Source of the DNA: Streptomyces djakartensis
Lineage (GTDB): Bacteria; Actinomycetota; Actinomycetes; Streptomycetales; Streptomycetaceae
DNA: 64,000 nt
Assembly (NCBI RefSeq): GCF_014651075.1
Contig: NZ_BMWE01000002.1
Location: forward strand, 248,001-312,000
Direction: 5' to 3'
The notes beneath the pieces were generated by a model that was not told where the DNA came from, made no database searches, and saw only the letters and a program-made list of their open reading frames with translations. Position 1 is the first letter of the stretch, and each line of letters starts with the position of its first letter. Below, one piece after another: positions 29,873 to 37,099 of this stretch. The position numbers and the translations under genes were made by a program.

Positions 29873-31312
29873 ATGAGCAGTACAGCGCAGATCGGCGTCA
29901 CGGGTCTCGCGGTCATGGGCCGCAACCTCGCCCGCAACTTCGCCCGCAACGGCTACACGGTGGCGGTGCACAACCGGACGCCCGCGCGCACGCACGCCCT
30001 GGTCGAGGAGTTCGGCGGCGAGGGGAAGTTCGTCGCGTGCGAGAGCGCCAAGGAGTTCGTGGCCGCGCTGGAGCGGCCGCGGCGGCTGGTCGTGATGGTG
30101 AAGGCCGGTGAGCCGACGGACGCGGTGATCCAGGAGTTCGCCCCGCTGCTGGAGCCCGGCGACATGATCATCGATGGCGGCAACGCGCACTTCGCCGACA
30201 CACGCCGCCGGGAGCGCGAGCTGCGCGAGCAGGGCATCCACTTCGTCGGCATGGGTGTCTCGGGCGGCGAGGAGGGCGCGCTGAACGGGCCGAGCATCAT
30301 GCCCGGCGGCCCGAGGGAGTCCTACGACTCGCTGGGTCCCATGCTGGAGAAGATCTCGGCGAAGGCGGCCGACGGTTCGCCGTGCGTCTCGCACGTCGGA
30401 CCGGACGGTGCCGGGCACTTCGTGAAGATGGTGCACAACGGCATCGAGTACGCCGACATGCAGCTCATCGGTGAGGCCTACCAGCTGCTGCGGGACGTCG
30501 CCGGCTACTCCCCCGCCCAGATCGCGGAGATCTTCCGCACCTGGAACCGGGGCCGCCTCGACTCCTACCTCATCGAGATCACGGCCGAGGTGCTGTCGCA
30601 CGTGGACGCGGCGACGGGCAAGCCGTTCGTGGACGTGGTGGTGGACCAGGCCGAGCAGAAGGGCACCGGCCGCTGGACCGTGCAGATCGCGCTCGACCTG
30701 GGTGTGCCGGTGTCCGGCATCGCCGAGGCGGTCTTCGCGCGGTCGCTGTCCGGGCACGCCGGGCTCCGGGAGGCCTCGCGCGGCCTGGCCGGCCCGCAGG
30801 CGAAGCCGCTGAGCGAGGCGGAGGCCGGAGCCTTCGCCGACCGGGTGGAGCAGGCGCTGTACGCGTCGAAGATCGTGTCGTACACGCAGGGCTTCCACGA
30901 GATCGACGCGGCCCGCGGTGAGTACGGCTGGGACATCGACCTGGGTGCCGTCTCCGCGCTGTGGCGCGGCGGCTGCATCATCCGGGCGGCCTTCCTGGAC
31001 CGGATCCGCGCCGCCTACGACGCCCGGCCGGACCTGCCGAGCCTGCTGTCGGACGAGACGTTCGCGCAGGAGATCGCCCAGGCCCAGGACGACTGGCGCG
31101 AGGTGCTGGTCGCCGCGACGCGTCAGGGCGTGCCGACGCCGGGCTTCGCGGCGGCCCTCGCCTACTACGACGCGCTGCGTGCGGAGCGGCTGCCGGCGGC
31201 GCTGACGCAGGGGCAGCGGGACTACTTCGGTGCGCACACCTACCGGCGGGTGGACCGGGACGGGTCGTTCCACACGCTGTGGGGCGGGGACCGGTCGGAG
31301 GTCTCCGCGTAG
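29873..31312 (+). CDS. gnd: 6-phosphogluconate dehydrogenase, decarboxylating
   Basis: A 479-aa oxidative pentose-phosphate enzyme converting 6-phosphogluconate to ribulose-5-phosphate with NADP+. N-terminal Rossmann motif GVTGLAVMGRNL, NRTPAR after the second strand (fits NADP+), the signature GDMIIDGGNAHF, VGMGVSGGEEGA, and the catalytic Lys/His region HFVKMVHNGIEYADMQ are all present. Length equals that of the dimeric long form. GGAGCCAACC precedes the ATG at 29873. A strong hairpin terminator follows. Confidence 0.96.
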   Translation: MSSTAQIGVTGLAVMGRNLARNFARNGYTVAVHNRTPARTHALVEEFGGEGKFVACESAKEFVAALERPRRLVVMVKAGEPTDAVIQEFAPLLEPGDMIIDGGNAHFADTRRRERELREQGIHFVGMGVSGGEEGALNGPSIMPGGPRESYDSLGPMLEKISAKAADGSPCVSHVGPDGAGHFVKMVHNGIEYADMQLIGEAYQLLRDVAGYSPAQIAEIFRTWNRGRLDSYLIEITAEVLSHVDAATGKPFVDVVVDQAEQKGTGRWTVQIALDLGVPVSGIAEAVFARSLSGHAGLREASRGLAGPQAKPLSEAEAGAFADRVEQALYASKIVSYTQGFHEIDAARGEYGWDIDLGAVSALWRGGCIIRAAFLDRIRAAYDARPDLPSLLSDETFAQEIAQAQDDWREVLVAATRQGVPTPGFAAALAYYDALRAERLPAALTQGQRDYFGAHTYRRVDRDGSFHTLWGGDRSEVSA

Positions 31313-31337
31313 CGCTCCGCGCCGACGGACCCGATAC

Positions 31338-31376
31338 GGGGCCGGTGGACAGCCGCTTCGGCTGTCCACCGGCCCC
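31338..31376 (+). terminator. Strong hairpin terminator after gnd
   Basis: Two 18-base arms (31338-31355 and 31359-31376) are perfectly complementary with a 3-base loop. The hairpin starts 26 bp after the gnd stop. It is a textbook intrinsic-type terminator stem without a clear U-tract and could also end the convergent proline-rich gene. Confidence 0.85.
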
Positions 31377-31393
31377 GTTGCCGTGCGCTCGCT

Positions 31394-31663
31394 TCAGGAA
31401 AGCGGCGGGCCCGGCTCGGGGTTCGGTACGGGTTCCGGCCCCGGGGGGATGGGCGACGGGTCGGGGCCGGGCACGGGGTCCGGCCCGGGGGGCGCCGGCG
31501 GTGTCGGACCCGGTGGCGGGGTCGGGGACGGGGGCGGCGGCGTCGGCTCGGGGCCCGGCGGGGGCTGCGGGTTCGGCACCGGGTCCGGGTGCGGATCCGG
31601 GTGCTGGGGATCCGGGCCCGGTGTCGGTGCCGGCGGCACGGGGTCGGGATAGGGGTTGGTCAT
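31394..31663 (-). CDS. Small proline/glycine-rich repeat protein
   Basis: An 89-aa protein built of Pro-rich dipeptide and tetrapeptide repeats (PxPDPxP, PPGPEP), with no other domain and no signal peptide. The start MTNPYPDPVPPAP at 31663 follows a GAGG site. An alternative start at 31723 would add 20 residues (SSPEPESTDWLEDL). The composition is biased, so coding status rests on the clean frame, start context and position before a terminator. It may be a disordered linker-like protein. Confidence 0.6.
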   Translation of the reverse strand: MTNPYPDPVPPAPTPGPDPQHPDPHPDPVPNPQPPPGPEPTPPPPSPTPPPGPTPPAPPGPDPVPGPDPSPIPPGPEPVPNPEPGPPLS

Positions 31664-31799
31664 CAGGTCCTCCAGCCAGTCGGTCGACTCCGGCTCTGGA
31701 CTACTCCCCCGCCTACCCGGCACCCGCGTCCCCAGTCACCCCGGTGCGGGACGGGAACGGGTCCAGGTGGGGGTGTCCGGGGCAGGAGCGCGCGTCCCG

Positions 31800-31910
31800 A
31801 CCGACGACCGGCATCCACCGGCACCGCCCGGCCCCACCGGCACCGGGCGGCGCGCGCCCTGGCACGAGACGGCCGATGCCGGTGGATGCCGGTGGATGCC
31901 GGTCGTCGGT
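31800..31910. repeat. Perfect 24-bp inverted repeat with nested inner hairpin
   Basis: Arms at 31800-31823 and 31887-31910 are exact reverse complements, with a 63-base spacer. Inside the spacer CCGCCCGG (31824-31831) can pair with CCGGGCGG (31843-31850). The right arm abuts the stop of the GNAT gene, so it may be a bidirectional terminator. The motif TGCCGGTGGA is also repeated in tandem in the right arm. Confidence 0.8.
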
Positions 31911-32254
31911 CAGAAGCGGCCCGGATGCGCTGCCAGCCACTCCTTCGCCGCGGCCGACAGGTCCTGGCCGGCCGGTGGAGCCTCCTCGGGGTGGCGTTCC
32001 GCCCACTTCGCGACGTACGGGCACAGGGGAACCACCGCGCTGTCCTCGCGCCCGGCGATGCCGTACAACTCGCGCGCCAGCGCGCCCGCGACGCCCTTGC
32101 CCTCGTGGGCCGGCTCGACGATCGTGTGGACGGGCACGATCGCGCGCCCGGGGCTGTCGAGGACGAAGTACTCGACGCGGCCGATCACTTCACCGTCCGC
32201 CACCGCCTCCAGGCGGCCCGCCGCCCGGTCGTCACGAATCTCCGGGGCGCTCAT
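31910..32254 (-). CDS. Small GNAT-like acetyltransferase (Acetyltransf_CG type)
   Basis: A 114-aa minimal acetyl-CoA-binding protein. The core reads VHTIVEPAHEGKGVAGALAR (acetyl-CoA loop), then VPLCPYVAKWAERHPE, diagnostic of the YjdJ/Acetyltransf_CG group. Function of the group is not settled. I choose the ATG at 32254, about nine bases after GGAG. A GTG at 32260 is possible. It lies 34 bp after panD on the same strand and may be co-transcribed with it. Confidence 0.87.
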   Translation of the reverse strand: MSAPEIRDDRAAGRLEAVADGEVIGRVEYFVLDSPGRAIVPVHTIVEPAHEGKGVAGALARELYGIAGREDSAVVPLCPYVAKWAERHPEEAPPAGQDLSAAAKEWLAAHPGRF

Positions 32255-32288
32255 GGACACGCTCCTGCTCCTCTGCGTGGATCGCCGG

Positions 32289-32708
32289 TCAGGCCCTGGC
32301 GGCCTGCGGGCTGCGCTGCTGGTCCGAGCCCGGCACCGGCTCGGACGGGTCGGTGCCCAGGTCCACGATCCGGTTGTCGTGGTCCACGTGCACGACCCGG
32401 GGAACGAGTGCCCGCGCCTCGGCGTCCGTCACCTGGGCGTAGCTGATGATGATCACCAGATCGCCGGGGTGGACGAGATGGGCGGCGGCCCCGTTGATCC
32501 CGACCACACCGGACCCGCGCTCGCCCTCGATGACGTACGTCTCCAGCCGCGCGCCGTTGGTGATGTCCACGATGTGCACGAGTTCACCGGGCAGCAGGTT
32601 GGCGGCGTCGAGCAGGTCGGCGTCGATGGTCACCGATCCCACGTAGTGCAGGTCGGCCTGGGTGACGGTGGCGCGGTGGATCTTGGACTTGAAGAGAGTA
32701 CGCAGCAC
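32289..32708 (-). CDS. panD: Aspartate 1-decarboxylase, pyruvoyl-dependent
   Basis: A 139-aa PanD proenzyme that makes beta-alanine for pantothenate and CoA. The self-cleavage site Gly-Ser is seen in [13 protein letters not shown] at about residues 24-25, and the substrate region [20 protein letters not shown] is intact. GTG start at 32708 with AGGAG upstream. A second copy of the first ten codons occurs at 40807-40839, suggesting that DNA entered at the 5' end of this gene. Confidence 0.95.
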   Translation of the reverse strand: MLRTLFKSKIHRATVTQADLHYVGSVTIDADLLDAANLLPGELVHIVDITNGARLETYVIEGERGSGVVGINGAAAHLVHPGDLVIIISYAQVTDAEARALVPRVVHVDHDNRIVDLGTDPSEPVPGSDQQRSPQAARA

Positions 32709-33233
32709 TTTGGACTCCTGGAAGACGGCTCCCTGCCAGCTTTCTGCAGGTCAAGGGCGGTCCTCACTGTACACCGGCACCCCTCGGACTCGAAGATGCC
32801 GAGGAACATCGACTTCACTCGGGCAAGAAGGCTCCTCACCTGCACTTTCCGTGCGAACCACGCTGATGCGGTCTGGCGGCAGGCACGGATGCTGGCTGCG
32901 CCAGGCGAGACGGTCTACCGGCTGCATGGCCACCAGTTCCCCATCGAGGACGAGGGAGGCCCCGCGCAACCGGACGGCGAGACGTACCGCCTTCCGTAAG
33001 CACCTGTCAGGGTCTCTGCTGACCATGCACAACGAGCACGACAAGTAGCGGATCCGGCCGTGTGAAGGAGCGCAGAAGGCCACGCTCCACTGCGGGGTAT
33101 CGCTCGACTGCCCTGCACATCCGCCGTGCCGGGTGGCCACCCATCGTGGACGGCTCCGGGTTACAACTACTGGCTACTCCGCCTCCTCTCGTTGCAACGG
33201 CGGTAGAGGCGGGATGGGCGCGATGTCCGCCTC
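32709..33233. other. Intergenic region upstream of panD, possible 67-codon ORF
   Basis: This 525-bp stretch has lower GC than its surroundings. The best frame is ATG 32796 to TAA 32999 on the plus strand (67 aa, containing RMLAAPGETVYRLHGHQFPI). It has no good ribosome site and uses rare codons (AGA, AGG), so I treat it as a possible remnant. A hairpin at 33205-33234 closes the region. Confidence 0.35.
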
Positions 33234-33234
33234 T
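33205..33234 (-). terminator. Hairpin at the end of the AbiEii-type gene
   Basis: AGAGGCGG (33205-33212) and CCGCCTCT (33227-33234) form an 8-bp stem with a 14-base loop, overlapping the last base of the AbiEii-type stop codon on its downstream side. A weak terminator candidate. Confidence 0.4.
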
Positions 33235-33893
33235 CAGGCGTTCTCGTCATGGATCCGCGCGCCCAGATCCTCCGCCCACTCCAGTGCCCACGTCTTGAGT
33301 TCGTCGATCTGGCGGGAGGTGAGCCCATACGCGGTGTAGTCCTCATCCTCGTACCAGTCCGCGCCAATGAGCCTGTCCCGGAGGTCCTCAAGGCTGAACT
33401 CGTCGTGGGCACGACGGCGGCCCAGGGATTCGAGGTCGGCGGTGGAGCGGTGGCGGGAGGCAGCCTGGACGTCGATGAGGTCGCGGACGGTACCGCGGTC
33501 GGCGAGGGCACGGACCTTGGTGCCGATCACGTCATCGAGGGAAAGAACAGGGCCGTAGGGGGTCTGAGCGGGAGGGGCCCAGAACGCCTCCTTGAGGACG
33601 TCGACCTCGCACTCCTCGCCGGTGTCCGGATCGGTGACGAGGAAACGGCCGCTGAGCGGATCGGTCTGGACGTGCGTGGTCCGCCATCCGCGCGCGCTGA
33701 GACCTGCTGTGAGTGAGGCGACGATCTCCTGCATCGGAGCGGGATTCTCGGTGGCGACGTCGAGGTCGCGGCTGAAGCGTTCGACCAGGCCGTGGGCCTG
33801 CACGGCGTATCCGCCGGTGAGGACCAGAGGGTAGGGGGAGCCGAGGTCGAGGATGTCGGCGAGGAGACGCTCGTGGAGCGGAGTGAGCTTCAC
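33234..33893 (-). CDS. AbiEii/AbiGii-type nucleotidyltransferase (toxin family)
   Basis: A 219-aa nucleotidyltransferase of the type IV toxin group. The catalytic motif is complete: the Gly-rich turn in VLTGGYAVQAHG (about 24-35) followed by FSRDLDVAT with two Asp residues, and a third Asp in ECEVDVLKEAF. KVRALADRGTVRDLIDV is the conserved Lys/Asp helix. AbiEii toxins transfer nucleotides to RNA substrates and can abort phage growth. The start overlaps the stop of the small partner gene by 4 bp, the usual toxin-antitoxin arrangement. The partner is not an evident AbiEi. Confidence 0.86.
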   Translation of the reverse strand: MKLTPLHERLLADILDLGSPYPLVLTGGYAVQAHGLVERFSRDLDVATENPAPMQEIVASLTAGLSARGWRTTHVQTDPLSGRFLVTDPDTGEECEVDVLKEAFWAPPAQTPYGPVLSLDDVIGTKVRALADRGTVRDLIDVQAASRHRSTADLESLGRRRAHDEFSLEDLRDRLIGADWYEDEDYTAYGLTSRQIDELKTWALEWAEDLGARIHDENA

Positions 33894-34252
33894 GCGGCGG
33901 TCGTGTCGGCCGGAGCGGTGCGGAGCAGCTCAGGGAAGGCGTCCTCCCAGACCTCGCGGATGTAGGGACTAACCAAGCGCCGCAGCACGGGCCACTGCTC
34001 GATGAGCAGCCGGTGGTGCAGGAGGGCCACCAGGTCCTCACTCAGTCCTTCGGCGAGGACAGTCCGGTAGAGCGTCATGCGGGACTTCGGACGGTCCAGG
34101 CTGTAGCTCGTCCGCCCGGACCAGACGATGTGGAGCGGCAGGTCCACGGTGCCCTCGACGGGGCCGGCCAGCTCCTGCAAACGCTCGGGCAATCGGCTGC
34201 GGTAGCGGTCCCGCAGCACCTCGGCGCGGGGAGCGGTGATCGTCGGGTCCAT
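33890..34252 (-). CDS. Small partner (putative antitoxin) of the AbiEii-type protein
   Basis: A 120-aa soluble protein with a helical C-terminal half (MTLYRTVLAEGLSEDLVALL, WPVLRRLVSPYIREVWEDAF). I see no winged helix as in AbiEi antitoxins and no catalytic motif. It precedes and overlaps the nucleotidyltransferase gene by 4 bp (ATGA), so an antitoxin or regulatory role is inferred. ATG at 34252; the frame further upstream is not protein-like. Confidence 0.75.
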   Translation of the reverse strand: MDPTITAPRAEVLRDRYRSRLPERLQELAGPVEGTVDLPLHIVWSGRTSYSLDRPKSRMTLYRTVLAEGLSEDLVALLHHRLLIEQWPVLRRLVSPYIREVWEDAFPELLRTAPADTTAA

Positions 34253-34406
34253 GCATCCAGTATCGCTGCTGGGAGGCGGCGGCATGGCGGATACGGGGCT
34301 CTTCTGCCGTACGTACGGGTCGGGCGCCGCCCGCCCCTCCCTCGGACGCTCATCATGACCTACCCGTACAGCCCCAGGTGGCGTAGCAACCGGCTGCCCT
34401 GCCGAC

Positions 34407-34535
34407 CTAGGACCAGCCCCGCTCGCGAGCGCGGGTGATCGTGGCACAGCAGGTCACGCAGAGGACCGCCGCGATGGAGTCGGCTGCGGCTTCCGTCTCG
34501 GCGTCGGGAATGACGACGGTCCCGAGGAGGCCCAT
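34407..34535 (-). CDS. Small protein with a paralogous truncated copy at 43.6 kb
   Basis: A 42-codon frame reading MGLLGTVVIPDAETEAAADS then a Cys-rich helix (VLCVTCC) and a basic end. A related, truncated copy with the same start (GTVVIPD-ETEAA) is at 43542-43619, and the DNA similarity spans about 120 bp. That protein-level likeness favours real coding at some time. There is no clear ribosome site, so expression is doubtful. Confidence 0.4.
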   Translation of the reverse strand: MGLLGTVVIPDAETEAAADSIAAVLCVTCCATITRARERGWS

Positions 34536-34569
34536 GGAGCGGGCGCAGTGGACGAGAGGGCACCCGGCG

Positions 34570-34879
34570 GGCGACGGTCAGGGCATCCCGCTCGCGGTGT
34601 CGCTCACCGGCGGTAACCGTGGGCGACGTCACCCAGTTGCCGCCTCTGCTCGACAAGATCCCGCGGGTAGCGGGACCGGTCGGCCGCCCGCGCCGACGGC
34701 CTGATGTCCTGCTCGCGGACCGCGGCTACGACCATGACAAGTACCGCCGTCTTGTGCGGGCTCTCGGCATCACACCGGTGATCGCCGAGCGGGGCGAGGA
34801 CCACGGCAGTGGACTGGACGTCTTCCGGTGGGTGGTCGAGCGCACGATCGCCTCCCTTTTCGGAGCGACTTCCAGATAG
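34570..34879 (+). pseudogene. IS5-family transposase remnant
   Basis: The 3' part of a DDE transposase. GQGIPLAVSLTGGNRG in one frame is followed after a frameshift near 34620 by DVTQLPPLLDKIP, RRPDVLLADRGYDHDKYRRL (with the second DDE Asp in LADRGYD) and GSGLDVFRWVVERTIASL (the Glu motif). It stops early at 34879. The 5' half, terminal repeats and target duplication are not visible. It marks past insertion next to the TIR operon. Confidence 0.8.
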
Positions 34880-35034
34880 TCCGTTTCTCCGGTCCTCCCT
34901 GCCGCGCATGTCGCGTTCCCATGTCGGAGAAGGAAACGGGAAACAGCATCGATCGTCTTGTCCGCCCCGGCCAGACTGCCGCACGCTACGTGCAGCGCCG
35001 ACTCGGCCGATGGCGGGAGGGGTTGGAGGTTTCC

Positions 35035-36327
35035 GTGCCACAGCCGTCCACCGGGTTCGGCGAGGAGTTGAGGAAGCGGCGTCTGGAGGCAGGGCTCAGC
35101 CTCACCGCCCTGTCCGGCTCCGTGCACTACAGCAAGGCGCAGTTGAGCAAGGTGGAGCGGGGCCTGAAGGCCCCCAGCCGTGACCTCGCCCGCCTGTGTG
35201 ACGCCGCCCTTGGAGCCGGCGGGACCCTGCTGTCCCTGCTCGCACCAGAGACCACCGACCCGCCCGTCGATCCGGCGCCGGGCTTTGTCCACGAGGAGGA
35301 CTGGATCATGCAGTTGTCGCCGGACGGCCCGAACACCTTCCAGCCCTTGAGTCGACGGGATGCCATAGGCGCCGGTGCCGCTTCGCTGATGGCGTGGCGG
35401 TCCGACAGCGCGGGCCCGGCCTCGCCGGACGCGGGCGCGGAAATGGTGGAAGCCTCCCGCTCGCTGTTCACCCACTACCGCAGACTCGGCCAGACGGTGC
35501 CGCCCGGTCTACTCCTGCCCGTTCTGATCGCACAGACCCACACCCTGCGGGAACTGTCCGCCCACTGTGACAGCGGCACCCGTCGCCACCTGCTGGCCCT
35601 TGGCTCCCGGTACGCCGAATACGTCGGCTGGCTGGTGCAGGAGACCGGGGACGAGCGGGCGGCTCTGTGGTGGACTCAGCGCGCGGTCGATCTGGCGGCC
35701 GCCGGCGGCGATCGGGCACTGGCGGGTTACGCGCTGGTCCGCCGGGCCCTGATCACGCTGTACCGGGACGACGCCGAGCAGACAGTCGCTCTGGCCCGTC
35801 GCGCGCAGAGCAGGGTTTTGCCCCCGCGGATACGCGGGCTCGCTGCACAGCGCGAAGCCCAGGGCCACGCCCTGTCGGGTGACCGCCGGGCCTGTCTGGA
35901 CGCGCTGGACCGCGCGCGTGCGCTTCTTTCTCTTCAGGACGAAGGGACCGACGAGCCGGTGATCGGCACCATGCACCTTCCCGATCCGGTCGGCATGGTC
36001 ACCGGCTGGTGCCTGGTCGATCTCGGGCAGCCGCGGGAGGCGAGCGAGGAACTGGACCGACAACTCGCCCTGGTCGGCGGGGACGCGGTTCGCACCCAGG
36101 TCAGGTACGGCGTCCGCCGCGCACTCGCCTACGCGTCGGCCGGCGAGATCGACCACGCCTGCGACCTGGCGGCGCCCCTGCTCGACGGAGTGGAGGCCGT
36201 GGGTTCCGCGACGGTCACGACCGACCTGAGACGGCTCGCCCGCGCCCTGGCGCGCCACGCGAACCATTCCTCCGTACGCCGGCTGGGACCGCGACTCGGC
36301 ACGTTGTCGCGCCCCTCCACCATCTGA
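35035..36327 (+). CDS. XRE-type HTH regulator with TPR-like C-terminal region
   Basis: A 430-aa regulator. The helix-turn-helix is at about 8-65 (GEELRKRRLEAGLSLTALSG, YSKAQLSKVERGLKAPS). A linker then contains FQPLSRRDAIGAGAASLMAW, and a helical TPR-like array covers about 150-430. Such Streptomyces regulators sense a ligand or protein with the helical array. The TIR gene starts 13 bp downstream, so this is the first gene of the conflict operon and its likely controller. I place the start at GTG 35035, five bases after GGAGG; the longer frame upstream runs into transposase debris. Confidence 0.83.
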   Translation: MPQPSTGFGEELRKRRLEAGLSLTALSGSVHYSKAQLSKVERGLKAPSRDLARLCDAALGAGGTLLSLLAPETTDPPVDPAPGFVHEEDWIMQLSPDGPNTFQPLSRRDAIGAGAASLMAWRSDSAGPASPDAGAEMVEASRSLFTHYRRLGQTVPPGLLLPVLIAQTHTLRELSAHCDSGTRRHLLALGSRYAEYVGWLVQETGDERAALWWTQRAVDLAAAGGDRALAGYALVRRALITLYRDDAEQTVALARRAQSRVLPPRIRGLAAQREAQGHALSGDRRACLDALDRARALLSLQDEGTDEPVIGTMHLPDPVGMVTGWCLVDLGQPREASEELDRQLALVGGDAVRTQVRYGVRRALAYASAGEIDHACDLAAPLLDGVEAVGSATVTTDLRRLARALARHANHSSVRRLGPRLGTLSRPSTI

Positions 36328-36340
36328 AGGAGTCACTGGC

Positions 36341-37099
36341 ATGCCCCACGTATTCATCAACTACCGCACCGGCGACGGCGAGCGGACCGCGGCCCTCCTC
36401 GACCAGGAGCTGTCACGTCGCTTCGGCCAGGACCGCGTCTTCCGCGCGTCCAGGTCCATCACCCCAGGGGAGGCCTACCCCGAGGTTCTCCTGACCGCGT
36501 TACGCCACAGCTGCGTGCTGCTGGCCGTCGTAGGACCGGACTGGACGAACTTCCGCAGTCGGTTGCAAGATCCCGACGACTGGGTGCGCAAGGAGATCGA
36601 GGCCGCGTTCGAGTGCGGGCTCATCGTCGTTCCCGTGCTGGACGGCCGCAAGACCGACCGGCTGAACAAAGCGGCCATGCCCCCCGAGCTGGCGCGGCTC
36701 GCCGATCTGCAGTCCGTACCGTTCGACAGCACCCACGACACCGAGGCGGGCGTCCGGCGGATCGGCGATCTGGTCGCCGAGCTGGTACCCGAGCTGCGGG
36801 ACCTGATCCAGCCCGGCGAGCCGTCGCCGAAGTCGACCAGCGTGCACAACTCGATCGGGGACGTGAGTGGAACGTCCGTCCAAGCGGGCGACTTCAGCGG
36901 TGACGTCGGCGGCACGATCGTGAAGAACTCCCACGGCGCGGTCCACACGGGCAGCGGCAGCATCTACAACAACTCACGCCATGTGTCGGGCGACCGCTAC
37001 ATCTCGGGCACCGGGACGACGTACACCGAGGGCGACCACCACGGGGACGTCCACCAGCGGTTCGGGGAGCCGGAGCGGCCCCAGGACGACCGACGGTGA
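36341..37099 (+). CDS. TIR-domain effector with C-terminal amyloid-like motifs; TTA codon
   Basis: A 252-aa protein. The TIR domain spans about 1-150: HVFINYRTGDGER, FRASRSITPGEA, VLLAVVGPDW, then DDWVRKEIEAAFECGLIVVP. In the last motif E85 aligns with the catalytic Glu of NAD+-cleaving TIRs such as SARM1. Residues about 165-240 are a Gly/Ser/Asn/His-rich region without helices: VHNSIGDVSGTSVQAGDFSG (168-187, with VQAG like a RHIM core) and GAVHTGSGSIYNNS (199-212). Similar motifs recur in two other operon proteins. Codon 54 is TTA (36500-36502). AAGGAG precedes the ATG. Its stop overlaps the NTPase start (GTGA). Confidence 0.88.
   Translation: MPHVFINYRTGDGERTAALLDQELSRRFGQDRVFRASRSITPGEAYPEVLLTALRHSCVLLAVVGPDWTNFRSRLQDPDDWVRKEIEAAFECGLIVVPVLDGRKTDRLNKAAMPPELARLADLQSVPFDSTHDTEAGVRRIGDLVAELVPELRDLIQPGEPSPKSTSVHNSIGDVSGTSVQAGDFSGDVGGTIVKNSHGAVHTGSGSIYNNSRHVSGDRYISGTGTTYTEGDHHGDVHQRFGEPERPQDDRR

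Noticed and set aside
31394..31663. Repetitive Pro-codon region as a CRISPR-like array
   Set aside because: The units are irregular, without constant repeats or unique spacers, and no cas genes are present. It is a proline-rich ORF.
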